From positions 1-6,761 of the forward strand of contig CALLHT010000015.1 in assembly GCA_938009335.1 (NCBI GenBank): a stretch of 6,761 nt of DNA. Reading direction: 5' to 3'. The stretch comes from an uncultured Rhizobiaceae group bacterium. GTDB lineage: Bacteria > Pseudomonadota > Alphaproteobacteria > Rhizobiales > Rhizobiaceae. How positions within the stretch are numbered: the first letter of the stretch is position 1; each line of letters starts with the position of its first letter. Positions 1 through 6,753 of the stretch are shown piece after piece. The notes below the pieces were generated by a model. That model searched no databases. It saw only the letters and a program-made list of their open reading frames with translations, and was not told the origin of the DNA. The position numbers and the translations under genes are program-made.

Positions 1-410
1 AAATGATAGGCGCGCAGTTTAGCACCCGCTGCAAGAGTCGCTGTTTGCGCAGGCGATAGCACGCCGTTTTTCTGATCGCCCTCTGTAAGAATATATAGTT
101 TTTCAGCCTTGCCTGCTGCTGCAAATAGTTTCCCACCCATTTTCAGCAAATCCGGTTCGCTCAATGCATCCGGCTTTCCGCACCCCATTAGGATAATTCT
201 GTCCAATCCACCCTCGACGCCAGCTACATTGACGCTGGAGCTTTTCTTGCCACTGAATTTGTCAACTTTCATTGCACGTTCCAACTGCGCCTTTGCCGGG
301 CTTGAAGCCAAGGACGCGGGCAGTCCGGCACCTTCTGAGATCATTGCGATCAGTGTGCCGCCAGAAGGAAGCGCGTTCTTTGAAAATGAAAATGTTGGAA
401 GCTTTGCCAT
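1..410 (-). CDS. pepA: Leucyl aminopeptidase (M17 family), N-terminal part, cut by the window edge
   Basis: Read on the minus strand from the ATG at 410-408, the frame stays open to the left edge: 136 complete codons of a protein normally near 500 residues. The product begins MAKLPTFSFSKN. It contains a block GGLDRIILMGCGKPDALSEP near residues 69-88, then a stretch rich in K, G and A, and ends TLAAGAKLRAYH. This pattern fits the N-terminal macro-like domain of cytosolic M17 leucyl aminopeptidases, which remove N-terminal residues from peptides with two metal ions. The metal-binding and catalytic residues lie in the C-terminal domain outside the window, so activity cannot be judged. The start is supported by a GGAG ribosome site (419-416) five bases upstream, and an in-frame stop lies about 17 codons upstream. 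The gene is transcribed away from lptF, an arrangement I recall from Rhizobiales. The family call rests on remembered sequence style, not on catalytic motifs. Confidence 0.88.
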   Translation of the reverse strand, partial: MAKLPTFSFSKNALPSGGTLIAMISEGAGLPASLASSPAKAQLERAMKVDKFSGKKSSSVNVAGVEGGLDRIILMGCGKPDALSEPDLLKMGGKLFAAAGKAEKLYILTEGDQKNGVLSPAQTATLAAGAKLRAYH

Positions 411-591
411 GAGATCTCCAGAATTGTTGTGAAAGTGCGGTAGCAGACAAAAGCGCGGCACTCAAAAAATCAATCCTATACTTAGGAGATTCGTAGAAGG
501 TGTCGAGTTTTAGCGTCAAAACTATGGGGTAAATCGCGTCTTTTAGCAGAAACATCAATTTATGAGACCAATCCGTTGCAATCTCGCCACA

Positions 592-607
592 TTAACCACT
601 GATTAAC
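592..607 (+). promoter_or_regulatory. CtrA-type binding box, perfect TTAA-N7-TTAAC
   Basis: The sequence TTAACCACTGATTAAC matches the full alphaproteobacterial CtrA consensus TTAA-N7-TTAAC at every fixed base, with the two half-sites one helical turn apart. CtrA is the response regulator that couples transcription to the cell cycle in Caulobacter and relatives and also controls envelope genes in some Rhizobiales. The box lies 109 bases upstream of the lptF ATG and 182 bases from the pepA start, so it could act on either gene. The match is seen directly; binding is inferred. Confidence 0.55.
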
Positions 608-649
608 GCTCTTTCTTGGTCAAGTTTTAGCCAATTGTAAGCAATAATA

Positions 650-665
650 TTAAGATCGTGGTAAC
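650..665 (+). promoter_or_regulatory. Second CtrA-type box, one mismatch (TTAA-N7-GTAAC)
   Basis: TTAAGATCGTGGTAAC fits TTAA-N7-TTAAC except for G in place of the first T of the second half-site. It starts 58 bases after the perfect box and lies 50 bases upstream of the lptF ATG. It touches the AT-rich segment that is the best candidate for the lptF -10 region, so a bound regulator here could block or reposition polymerase. On its own the match would be weak; the nearby perfect box raises its credibility. Confidence 0.35.
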
Positions 666-676
666 CTAAATTGTTG

Positions 677-689
677 TCCCTCGCAGGGA
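677..689 (+). repeat. Small perfect hairpin in the lptF leader
   Basis: TCCCT (677-681) and AGGGA (685-689) form a perfect 5-base-pair stem around a CGC loop, 26 bases upstream of the lptF ATG. The right arm is part of the purine-rich tract AGGGAGGG (685-692), the strongest Shine-Dalgarno-like sequence in the leader, but it is too far from the ATG to serve as a normal ribosome site. No T-run follows, so this is not a terminator. Function is unknown and it could be chance. Confidence 0.3.
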
Positions 690-715
690 GGGCAAATAGT
701 CCTTGTGGGCAAATC

Positions 716-1924
716 ATGAAATTGATCGAACGCTACATTTTCGGAAAAGCTGCTTATGCCTCCTTGATCATCCTTGGAGCACTAGTAGGCGTTGTCTGGA
801 TTGTTCAGGCTTTGAAAGAAATCGATATTATTGCCTCGAACGGCCAGACCATCGTGACCTATTTCACGATTACATTGCTGCTGGTTCCCAACATTGCTCT
901 GGCGATCGTTCCTGTGGCGTTGATGCTATCTGCCATTCACACCATCAACGGCATGAATGCCAATAGTGAGTTGGTCGTGGTAACCGCAAGCGGATGTTCG
1001 AACTGGACCATCGGCAAACCCCTTCTTGCCCTTGCCCTGATTTGCAGCATCTTGACCGGTATCATGGCGCATTTGGTTTCTCCTTACAGTCTCCAACACG
1101 TTAAAAAGCTTGTGACAGAAATGCGGGCAGATTTGGTGTCGGTTGTTCTGCAAGAAGGCACATTTAACAGCATTGGCAATGGTCTCACATTCCACGTTGC
1201 TGAACGCGGCGCTTCGGGTTTGCTCAAAGGCATATTGATTGCCGATGACCGCGAAGAAGACAGCTCAGCGATTTTTTCGGCCAAGGAAGGTGTTGTAGTT
1301 CGCACACCTGCCGGAGCTTTTCTAACGCTTAAAGATGGCGAGATCCAACAAACCAGCAAAAAAGACGGCAGTGTTACACTGATTAAGTATCAATCTTATG
1401 CCTTTGATTTATCGAGCTTTTCCGGCAACAAAGAAGTGGGAAGCCTGCGCCCCAAAGAGCGTCCGACTTGGGAGCTTTTCAACCCGGACCCCAATGACAA
1501 AATATACCAGGCAAGGCCTAATCGGTTTGGCCAGGAAATTCACGAACGCTTCTCAGAAATGCTGTGGCCCTTTGCTAATATATTCATCATTCTAGCATTT
1601 TCCGGCCAAGCTCGATCCAGCCGCCAGAGCTTTGCATCTGCCATTACATCTGCGGCGATTGTATTGGTGGTTGCAAGAGCACTCGGATTTTCTGCTGTCA
1701 CAGCATTAAAAAACGACCCTGCAGCCGTTGTCTATGTCTATGCCCTACCCCTCAGTTGCATCGCTTTTGGACTGTTCTTTGTCTTAACCAACAAGCCAGC
1801 AGAGCTGCCCAAGTCCGTTAGTGACTATCTGGATCGATTGAATGGCAGAGTTTCAGCCTATGCATCTCAGTATGTGGATATGTATAAGCAGTTCCGACGG
1901 CGCTTAGCTGGGGTAAAAGCATGA
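716..1924 (+). CDS. lptF: LPS export ABC transporter permease LptF
   Basis: A 402-residue inner-membrane protein of the YjgP/YjgQ family. With LptG and two LptB ATPases it extracts LPS from the inner membrane and passes it to LptC and LptA. Three N-terminal membrane segments (about residues 12-33, 47-75 and 100-120) are followed by a periplasmic beta-jellyroll (about 122-275) and three C-terminal segments (about 282-296, 306-330 and 338-358). The segment NSELVVVTASGCS (83-95) is the cytoplasmic coupling helix that docks on LptB; E85 matches the conserved glutamate there. The block EIHERFSEMLWPFANIF opens the C-terminal half as in the family. A basic tail of about 44 residues follows the last segment. 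I chose ATG 716 because MKLIERYIF is the usual LptF opening; an in-frame TTG at 671 has no ribosome site. GTGGG (705-709) is a modest ribosome site six bases upstream. The stop overlaps the lptG start. Confidence 0.95.
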   Translation: MKLIERYIFGKAAYASLIILGALVGVVWIVQALKEIDIIASNGQTIVTYFTITLLLVPNIALAIVPVALMLSAIHTINGMNANSELVVVTASGCSNWTIGKPLLALALICSILTGIMAHLVSPYSLQHVKKLVTEMRADLVSVVLQEGTFNSIGNGLTFHVAERGASGLLKGILIADDREEDSSAIFSAKEGVVVRTPAGAFLTLKDGEIQQTSKKDGSVTLIKYQSYAFDLSSFSGNKEVGSLRPKERPTWELFNPDPNDKIYQARPNRFGQEIHERFSEMLWPFANIFIILAFSGQARSSRQSFASAITSAAIVLVVARALGFSAVTALKNDPAAVVYVYALPLSCIAFGLFFVLTNKPAELPKSVSDYLDRLNGRVSAYASQYVDMYKQFRRRLAGVKA

Positions 1925-3015
1925 TCGGTAAAACCCTGGGCATTTACATTTCACTCCGATTCTTGCGCAGCCTAATTGGCATGCTGCTAGGGTTAGCCTT
2001 TTTAATCATTTCAGTCGATTTTATTGAACAACTGCGAAAAGCAGGTGGCAACGATGAAGTAAGTTTGGGGCAGTTGTACCTTATTGCGATGCTCAGAGCC
2101 CCGATTTTTATTGAAAAAGCTTTTCCGTTTGCTTGTCTTTTTGCTGCGATGATGACGCTTACAAATTTAAACCAAAAGCTGGAATTGGTGATTGCGCGCG
2201 CTGCAGGTGTCTCAGCCTGGCAATTTTTATTGCCCATTAGTGTTGCTGCGGGGCTTGTCGGCGTCTTGGTTGCTACAATTTACAATCCGATTGCCATAAA
2301 AGCCTCACAAAGCGCCAAAGAGCTTTCTGCAGAAGTGCTTTCCGGAACGCCGCTCAATAAACGATCATCGCAGCGCGGCTATTGGATCAAGCAAGAGGAT
2401 GCAACAGGCGGGTACACTGTCATCAATGCGGAGTTGGCGCGACGCGAAGGAACGCTGCTCGATAACGTTAAAGTTTTGCGCTTCAATGCTGATGGAAAAT
2501 TTGTCGAACGCATCGATGCCACAACCGTTTTACACCGTGGCGACCATTGGTTTTTGGTCACAGTTCGCAAGACGGATGCGGAGGGCAATTCCGTTAACCT
2601 TGAATCAGAAAACATTCCCACAAATCTTACTCAAGACGAATTGTTTGGCATAAATGGCAAACCGGACGAAATTCCCTTCTGGGATCTGCGACAAACTGCT
2701 GAAAGGGTTGAAAAATCTGGCACAAATGGCAAACCTTACCTCGTGCATTATCATAGTTTGACCGCACTTCCCGCGTTCTTTTTTGCGATGGTGCTTGTAG
2801 CAGCCAGTGTTTGCCTCAGATTTGTACGGTTTGGGCAGGTAGGTAGGATGATTTTGGGTGGCATATTGTTCGGGTTCGTGCTTTATACCGTGACGAGTCT
2901 AATAACAGCTCTGGGGAGTAATGGTGTTATTCCGCCTGTAGTGGCGGCATGGTCACCTGGATTTGTGGCGATTTTGTTTGGTATGAGTGCATTGCTGCAT
3001 CAGGAGGACGGATAA
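1921..3015 (+). CDS. lptG: LPS export ABC transporter permease LptG
   Basis: A 364-residue partner of LptF in the inner-membrane LptB2FG complex, close to the usual family length of about 360. Membrane segments lie at about residues 14-36, 52-81 and 101-122, then a periplasmic jellyroll (about 125-275), then segments at about 283-299, 309-330 and 337-358. The coupling helix is in KLELVIARAAGVSAW (86-100), with E88 where the family keeps an LptB-contacting glutamate. R39 and K40 sit just past the first membrane segment, where basic residues of E. coli LptG contact LPS. The stretch HSLTALPAFFFAMVLVAAS followed by RFVRFGQVGRMILGGI is typical of the LptG C-terminal half. The ATG overlaps the lptF stop as ATGA, which implies translational coupling and matched amounts of the two subunits. 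Telling LptG from LptF rests on gene order and these motifs. Confidence 0.95.
   Translation: MIGKTLGIYISLRFLRSLIGMLLGLAFLIISVDFIEQLRKAGGNDEVSLGQLYLIAMLRAPIFIEKAFPFACLFAAMMTLTNLNQKLELVIARAAGVSAWQFLLPISVAAGLVGVLVATIYNPIAIKASQSAKELSAEVLSGTPLNKRSSQRGYWIKQEDATGGYTVINAELARREGTLLDNVKVLRFNADGKFVERIDATTVLHRGDHWFLVTVRKTDAEGNSVNLESENIPTNLTQDELFGINGKPDEIPFWDLRQTAERVEKSGTNGKPYLVHYHSLTALPAFFFAMVLVAASVCLRFVRFGQVGRMILGGILFGFVLYTVTSLITALGSNGVIPPVVAAWSPGFVAILFGMSALLHQEDG
3002..3007 (+). promoter_or_regulatory. Strong ribosome binding site that sets the lptD start
   Basis: A perfect AGGAGG lies inside the last codons of lptG. It is 8 bases from the TTG at 3016 and 17 bases from the in-frame ATG at 3025. The spacing fits the TTG and is too long for the ATG, so lptD probably starts at TTG directly after the lptG stop codon. 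Confidence 0.75.
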
Positions 3016-5544
3016 TTGGTAAAAATGCCAAATCGTGCTGACTTGATGCCTGTTGAGAACGTAGCGAAACGGTTGCTTGCGACAGTTTCTGTGGCGGGTC
3101 TTTTTGTGTTTGCACCAAATTTGCCTGTTATTGACGCGGTTAGCGCTGTGTCGAACGCGCGAGCTCAAGTTGTTGAAACCGGCCTATTTGGTGACGGCGA
3201 TTCAATCTCAGAAGAAGAGCAGCTCTTACTTGAATCCGATGATCTCACGTTTGATACAGATCGCAATCTCGTCATTGCTACCGGTAACGTGCAAATCGCT
3301 TACGGCAGAACAACCTTGGTTGCTGATCGGGTTGAATATAACCAACAAAGCGGACGAGTCATTGCGTTCGGTAACGTCGAAATCCTTGAACCTAACGGCA
3401 ACCGTATTTTCGCCAACGAGATCGATGTAACCGACGATTTTAGTGACGGGTTTATTTCTGCCCTCAACATAGAAACAGCGGATAACACCCGTATTGCAGC
3501 TGAAAGCGCTGATCGCCGTGGCGGAACTGTCACAAGTTTCAACAATGGCGTTTACACAGCCTGTAAGGCCTGTGAAGAAAACCCCGATAAACCGCCTTTC
3601 TGGCAAATCAGAGCCAAGAAGGTCACGATTGATGATGACAAACGAACCATCGAGTATGAAGATGCTACGTTCGAGTTTTTCGGTCGTCCGGTCGTTAGAC
3701 TAAGCCATTTTTCCCATGCTGATCCTGCAATCAAGCGTAAGTCTGGCTTCCTTACTCCTGATTTTGGCGGGTCTGGCGATCTTGGTTTTGGCTATAAACA
3801 GGGTTATTTTTTCAATCTCGCCCCAAACTATGATCTAACCGTTTCAGGCACCTATTACGCCGAACAGGGTTTTCTGGGCGAGGCAGAGTGGCGACATCGC
3901 ACAACCAATGGCGAATACAGCATTCGTTATGCGGGTATTGATCAGCAAAGACCTGAAAATTTCGTTAGAGACAATGGTGTCGATACTGTTGACAGCACAG
4001 AGGATGACCGCCACGCAATCACAACCCGAGGTTTGTTTAACATCAATGAGCGCTGGAAGGTTGGCTGGAATGCATTGTTGCAAACGGATGAAAATTTTGC
4101 ACGCACCTATGAAATTGACGGTTTTACTGGCCGAGACATCACAAACCAGATCTACTTAAGAGGTATCGGCGAGAAAAACTATTTTGATCTGAGCGCACAA
4201 GACTATCTGGTACAAACGGATAATTTGGATGAACTTGGGAACGTGCTGTTCTTCGCAGGAGACCAAACCGCCAGTGATCAACAGGCGACTGTGCTTCCCT
4301 TGCTGGATTACAACGCAGTTTCAGGGGAAGAGTTTGATGGGGGGCAAATCTCCCTCGATGTTAACATTACCAGCATTGATCGTGATGCTTCGCAAATTTC
4401 CAATTTTGACGGCACTTTAGGTCCGCCGGCAGATAATGAGCGTTTCACCGGCCTCGAAGGCAATACAACACGTGCCAGCGCATTCCTTGAATGGAAAGGT
4501 TCGGCAATAACTGATGGCGGACTTGTAAGTACGCTTGCCGTGAATGTTCAAGCGGACGCAATTCGGCAAGATATCAATGTGCTCGCTAACAATCAGTTCC
4601 GTGAAGCGTTTCCCGAAGAGCTTTTGGTCACGAACCCGGATGGAAGCCCGCTGTTTCAGGAGCAATCGATTTATCGGATAATGCCAGCCGCATCGCTTGA
4701 AATTCGTTACCCGCTAATTGCCCAAACGGAAAACGCCAGCCATATCTTTGAGCCGATAGCTCAAATCATTGTCCGACCTGACGAAGACGATATCGGTCAG
4801 TTCGCCAATGAAGATGCGCAGAGCTTGGTATTTGATGCGAGTAATCTGTTTGAACAGAATAAATTCTCTGGCTTTGACCGGGTTGAAGGCGGGACGCGCG
4901 CCAATGTTGGTTTTCGTTATTCCGCCAGCTTCCTTTCTGGCGCTTCACTGGACATAGTGGCAGGACAATCGTTCCACCTTGATGGTGAAAACTCCTTTGC
5001 GGCAACGAATGATCTTGTGAATGTTGGACAGGAGTCCGGTCTGGAAACCGATCGATCTGACTACGTTGCGTCTATCCAATTGGATAATGGTGAAGGGGTC
5101 ACCGTGGGCGCAGGTGTTAGATTGAACGAAGCGGATCTTGGTCTAAACCGCGCTGAAGTTTCGACACGGGTAATTTCGAAAGGGTTCACATTTATCGGCG
5201 CTTACGCATTCACAGAAGCGCAACCCAATTATCTGGATAGTGTTAGTATCCTTCGCGATGACCCCCGGGATAGACACGAAGTTTCTGGCTCAGCAAGTCT
5301 GAGATTAGATGAAAATTGGCGTGCATTTGGATCTGCACGATATGATATTGTTGACCATGAATTTTCAAGCTGGGGAGGCGGTCTCGCGTATAGTGACGAT
5401 TGCTTCTCATTCACGGCAAGTTACAGAAATCTCAACCCAGATTTCACTGGTGCTGCAAACGAACACCGTTTCAGTTTCTCAGTCGGCTTAAGAACCGTTG
5501 GAGGATTCAACAGATCCTTTGATTTTGGCGGCGATGATGAATAA
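3016..5544 (+). CDS. lptD: LPS assembly outer-membrane protein LptD
   Basis: An 842-residue outer-membrane beta-barrel (OstA/Imp family) that receives LPS from the periplasmic Lpt bridge and, with the LptE plug, inserts it into the outer leaflet. A signal peptide with hydrophobic core LLATVSVAGLFVFA (20-33) ends in ARA before Q51, the likely cleavage site. An OstA jellyroll domain spans about residues 70-220, with repeats such as VIATGNVQIAYGRTTLVADRVEY. The motif KRKSGFLTP (240-248) marks the usual entry to the barrel, which fills the rest with alternating polar and hydrophobic strands. The last strand FSFSVGLRTV and the following GGF resemble a C-terminal barrel assembly signal, followed by an acidic end. 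There are three cysteines, C183 and C186 (CKAC) and C796 (DDCFSF), so a disulfide between jellyroll and barrel is possible. TTG is chosen as start because AGGAGG is 8 bases upstream. The gene follows lptG with no gap. Confidence 0.94.
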   Translation: MVKMPNRADLMPVENVAKRLLATVSVAGLFVFAPNLPVIDAVSAVSNARAQVVETGLFGDGDSISEEEQLLLESDDLTFDTDRNLVIATGNVQIAYGRTTLVADRVEYNQQSGRVIAFGNVEILEPNGNRIFANEIDVTDDFSDGFISALNIETADNTRIAAESADRRGGTVTSFNNGVYTACKACEENPDKPPFWQIRAKKVTIDDDKRTIEYEDATFEFFGRPVVRLSHFSHADPAIKRKSGFLTPDFGGSGDLGFGYKQGYFFNLAPNYDLTVSGTYYAEQGFLGEAEWRHRTTNGEYSIRYAGIDQQRPENFVRDNGVDTVDSTEDDRHAITTRGLFNINERWKVGWNALLQTDENFARTYEIDGFTGRDITNQIYLRGIGEKNYFDLSAQDYLVQTDNLDELGNVLFFAGDQTASDQQATVLPLLDYNAVSGEEFDGGQISLDVNITSIDRDASQISNFDGTLGPPADNERFTGLEGNTTRASAFLEWKGSAITDGGLVSTLAVNVQADAIRQDINVLANNQFREAFPEELLVTNPDGSPLFQEQSIYRIMPAASLEIRYPLIAQTENASHIFEPIAQIIVRPDEDDIGQFANEDAQSLVFDASNLFEQNKFSGFDRVEGGTRANVGFRYSASFLSGASLDIVAGQSFHLDGENSFAATNDLVNVGQESGLETDRSDYVASIQLDNGEGVTVGAGVRLNEADLGLNRAEVSTRVISKGFTFIGAYAFTEAQPNYLDSVSILRDDPRDRHEVSGSASLRLDENWRAFGSARYDIVDHEFSSWGGGLAYSDDCFSFTASYRNLNPDFTGAANEHRFSFSVGLRTVGGFNRSFDFGGDDE

Positions 5545-5633
5545 CGTTGCAACCAGGAACGCTTATTGCAGACCATAAAAACAACAAGATTTGGGGCTTT
5601 AAGCAGAATTATTTCGGGGACCAAAGGGCGAAA
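5545..5633 (+). other. Short gap between lptD and the SurA-like gene
   Basis: This 89-base gap holds no terminator: there is no GC-rich stem with a T-run, only the 8-base palindrome GTTGCAAC (5546-5553) right after the lptD stop. I found no convincing promoter. The frame of the downstream gene is open back to a TTG at 5547, but that extension would place about 29 polar residues before a clean lipoprotein signal, so I treat it as non-coding leader. Read-through from lptD is the simplest reading. Confidence 0.55.
5623..5628 (+). promoter_or_regulatory. Ribosome binding site of the SurA-like gene
   Basis: AAAGGG lies 5 bases before the ATG at 5634 and 8 bases before the adjacent in-frame ATG at 5637. 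Either ATG could be used; the difference is one residue. The site argues against the upstream TTG at 5547. Confidence 0.5.
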
Positions 5634-6749
5634 ATGATGACGTTTTCCCAACTCAAAAATACACTTATCATAGGCGTATCTGCGCTGGTTCTGACTGCAT
5701 GCAGCTCTTCGACGTCCGCTGTTGACGAAACGCAGTCAAAAACCGTTGCTTCGGCCGAGAAAGCAGAGCAAACCTCAGAAGCAACGTCCAAAGATGTAGA
5801 TGACGCATCCAAAGAAGCCACAGACGCTGACGAGAAAAAAGAAGAAGTCCGCACTGCAAAAATTATCCGCGAAAAAGGCGCTGTTGCTGATCGGGGCGGT
5901 TTTGTGAAAATGGTTGTTAATCGTAACGCGGTTACGAACTACGATCTCAATCGCCGTGCCGCGTTTTTGAAGCTGCGTCGAGTGCCTGGAAACCGAACGC
6001 AACTCGCCGAAGAAGAGATGATCGAACAAATCATCAAACTACAAGAAGCACAGCGCCGCAGGGTTCTTGCAACAGATGCGCAGGTGGACGAAGCATTTGC
6101 AAATTTTGCCAAACGCAACCGCGCTACACCTGCGCAATTGGCACGGGAATTGGGCAAACTGGGCGTCGGTGCAGAGCATTTCAAAGGCTTCATCCGTACG
6201 CAAATGAGTTGGCAACGTGCAGTCAACGGTCGGTTTCAGGCTGAGACAACTCAGCTTTCGGAGCAGGATGCCATTCTGAAACTTCGTGAAACCGGCAGTG
6301 CAAAGCCTGAATTGACAGAGTATTCATTCCAGCAGGTTGTTTTTGTCGTACCGAAAGACAAGCGTTCTCAGGCTGCACTGAATGCGCGCAAACGCGAAGC
6401 AACAGCATTCAGGCAATTGGTTACGTCCTGCGATGAGACCGTAAATAAGGCAAAAGGCTTGCGCGATGTCAGTGTGATTAATCGCGCACGCATTATGGAG
6501 CCTGAGTTGCCGGACCGCTGGCGCTCAGAAATGGCTGCCCTTGGTGGTAAAGGCTCAACAAAAGCGAAAGAGACCGAAAAAGGGGTCGAATTCATTACGG
6601 TTTGTAATACGCGCCAGGTGAATGATGACCGAGCTGCGCAAATCTCAACGCAATCCAGTGAATTCGAAAGCTTTAACACCAAAGGTACAGAGCTTTCCAA
6701 GCGATATCTTGATCAGCTTAAAGCCAACGCAACCATTATTTACAAATAA
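5634..6749 (+). CDS. SurA-like periplasmic chaperone / peptidylprolyl isomerase homologue, predicted lipoprotein
   Basis: A 371-residue protein of the SurA-like type that follows lptD in Rhizobiales, expected to help fold outer-membrane barrels such as LptD. The N-terminus MMTFSQLKNTLIIGVSALVLTAC has a hydrophobic segment and a perfect lipobox L20-T21-A22-C23, so it should be a lipoprotein; serine at +2 would favour outer-membrane sorting by E. coli rules. A charged low-complexity linker, rich in E, D, K, A, S and T, spans about 24-75. The SurA N-terminal domain (about 90-200) starts VVNRNAVTNYDLNRRAAFLKL and contains the signature VGAEHFKGFIRTQMSW (178-193). A parvulin-like region (about 228-330) starts TEYSFQQVVFVVP and ends GVEFITVCNTRQV. 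It lacks the RHIL histidine of active parvulins, so isomerase activity is doubtful. C266 and C324 may pair. Start chosen from the lipobox and AAAGGG ribosome site. Family call is firm; exact function is inferred. Confidence 0.85.
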   Translation: MMTFSQLKNTLIIGVSALVLTACSSSTSAVDETQSKTVASAEKAEQTSEATSKDVDDASKEATDADEKKEEVRTAKIIREKGAVADRGGFVKMVVNRNAVTNYDLNRRAAFLKLRRVPGNRTQLAEEEMIEQIIKLQEAQRRRVLATDAQVDEAFANFAKRNRATPAQLARELGKLGVGAEHFKGFIRTQMSWQRAVNGRFQAETTQLSEQDAILKLRETGSAKPELTEYSFQQVVFVVPKDKRSQAALNARKREATAFRQLVTSCDETVNKAKGLRDVSVINRARIMEPELPDRWRSEMAALGGKGSTKAKETEKGVEFITVCNTRQVNDDRAAQISTQSSEFESFNTKGTELSKRYLDQLKANATIIYK

Positions 6750-6753
6750 GCAG

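Larger units (their letters stand above)
411..715. other. Divergent intergenic region between pepA and lptF
   Basis: These 305 bases separate two divergent starts, so they should carry promoters for both pepA (leftward) and the lpt operon (rightward). I see no supported gene here; the open frames are short and resemble nothing. The features I can support are two CtrA-type boxes and a small hairpin near lptF, listed separately. Promoter elements are weak. For pepA, TTGACG (519-514, minus) lies 18 bases before TACGAA (495-490). For lptF, an AT-rich segment (643-653, containing TAATAT and TATTAA) could be a -10, but no good -35 stands at 16-18 bases. I do not assign either promoter firmly. Confidence 0.7.

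Noticed and set aside
434..462. Imperfect inverted repeat AGTGC / GCACT in the pepA leader
   Set aside because: Only five pairs are continuous, the loop is 19 bases, and there is no T-run or other sign of function.
488..492. GATTC, a CcrM methylation site (GANTC), in the intergenic region
   Set aside because: GANTC is expected by chance about every 256 bases, and a single copy outside a defined promoter carries no weight.
262..558. Minus-strand open frame of 98 codons starting upstream of pepA
   Set aside because: It runs out of frame through the pepA start and the intergenic region, its product resembles nothing, and the true pepA frame with a GGAG site explains the strand.
703..966. Plus-strand frame of 87 codons from TTG 703, spaced 10 bases after AGGGAGGG
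   Set aside because: It overlaps the start of lptF in another frame and its product is rich in H, C and R with no family resemblance; the overlapping lptF frame is clearly the real one.
2652..2735. Twelve-base direct repeat AAATGGCAAACC in lptG (2652-2663 and 2724-2735)
   Set aside because: Both copies encode NGKP in the same frame within the coding sequence; two short copies without further structure are not evidence of a repeat element.
3226..3606. Minus-strand open frame of 126 codons inside lptD
   Set aside because: It is antisense to the conserved jellyroll domain of LptD, with no ribosome site or recognisable protein; most likely a shadow of the lptD coding frame.
5546..5553. Palindrome GTTGCAAC just after the lptD stop, as a possible terminator or operator
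   Set aside because: The stem is four pairs with no loop and no T-run; too short to call.
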